Below the pieces are notes generated by a model that saw nothing but the letters and a program-made list of their open reading frames with translations, was not told where the DNA came from and made no database searches. From an uncultured Prevotellaceae bacterium (GTDB taxonomy: Bacteria; Bacteroidota; Bacteroidia; Bacteroidales; Muribaculaceae): DNA of 6,330 bases. The position numbers and the translations under genes are program-made. Shown here in pieces: positions 6,208-6,330 of this stretch (the stretch's first letter is position 1; the number at the start of each line of letters is the position of its first letter). The stretch lies in NCBI GenBank assembly GCA_945983195.1, contig CAMFSS010000126.1:1-6330 (forward strand), in the 5' to 3' direction.

Positions 6208-6330
6208 TTATTTAAGTGGTTCAATTCTATCCAATGGAATTCCGCACTGGGCTTTCTCCCAGTTGCTTAGGAGTTCATCGCGATGTAAATCCAGCCATTC
6301 AAGAATCATTTTTAATTCACTTACTGGCAA
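6208..6330 (-). CDS. DUF4160 family protein, C-terminal 40 residues (gene continues past the window)
   Basis: The frame is open from the right edge to TAA at 6208-6210 and gives LPVSELKMILEWLDLHRDEL, then LLSNWEK-A and IPLDRIEPLK at the end. The pattern of a helix ending in W-x-x-x-H-x-D/E-L, then L-x-x-W-E-x-A, then a short I-P-L tail is characteristic of the C-terminus of DUF4160 proteins, which are usually about 80-90 residues. About half the gene, including its start and promoter, lies outside the window. Its stop is 8 bases before the DUF2442 start, reproducing the common DUF4160-DUF2442 gene order. The molecular function of the family is unknown. Confidence 0.75.
   Translation of the reverse strand: MPVSELKMILEWLDLHRDELLSNWEKAQCGIPLDRIEPLK

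Overview
The window looks like a chromosomal segment of a Bacteroidales bacterium, most likely of the Muribaculaceae/Bacteroides group. The evidence is a DUF3822-rsmD gene pair, RlmN of the Bacteroidetes type, a stand-alone TonB C-terminal-domain protein, a C-terminal tail resembling a type IX secretion sorting domain, candidate TTTG/TAnnTTTG promoters, and the lack of strong Shine-Dalgarno sites. No rRNA, tRNA, CRISPR array or insertion sequence is visible. Species-level assignment is inference.

Layout. Bases 1-240 are AT-rich and hold a candidate promoter and a small palindrome. A small exported TonB-domain protein is encoded on the plus strand (241-687). It converges on a minus-strand gene, and the 137-base gap between them holds two hairpins: a perfect 18-bp terminator-like stem (733-778) and a GC-rich stem (791-814). 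On the minus strand, in transcription order, come the 3' end of a DUF4160 gene (running off the right edge), a DUF2442 gene, about 216 bases of non-coding DNA with a good promoter candidate, a DUF3822 gene, rsmD (overlapping it by 10 bases), a 97-base spacer with a weak hairpin and a short direct repeat, and a 3468-base open frame.

The most striking item is that last frame (825-4292). Its first ~340 codons are a complete, motif-intact RlmN (23S rRNA A2503 methyltransferase). They run in frame, with no stop, into a signal-peptide-like segment followed by a secreted endonuclease I, several beta-rich/Ig-like domains and a sorting-like tail. A cytoplasmic ribosome-modifying enzyme joined to an exported nuclease is biologically odd. 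At the junction there is a run of seven A's (coding strand). Gain of one A, or a -1 slip there, reaches a TAA 8 bases past the run and cuts RlmN to a normal length. The nuclease then has its own plausible start just downstream. Three readings remain open: a genuine fusion, slippage producing both forms, or a one-base sequence or assembly error hiding two ordinary genes.

Functionally, DUF3822-rsmD-rlmN form a ribosome-RNA-modification cluster (16S G966 and 23S A2503 methylation). The secreted nuclease follows as a probable co-transcribed passenger. The DUF4160/DUF2442 pair at the right edge is compact and clearly poorer in G+C, and looks like an accessory cassette.
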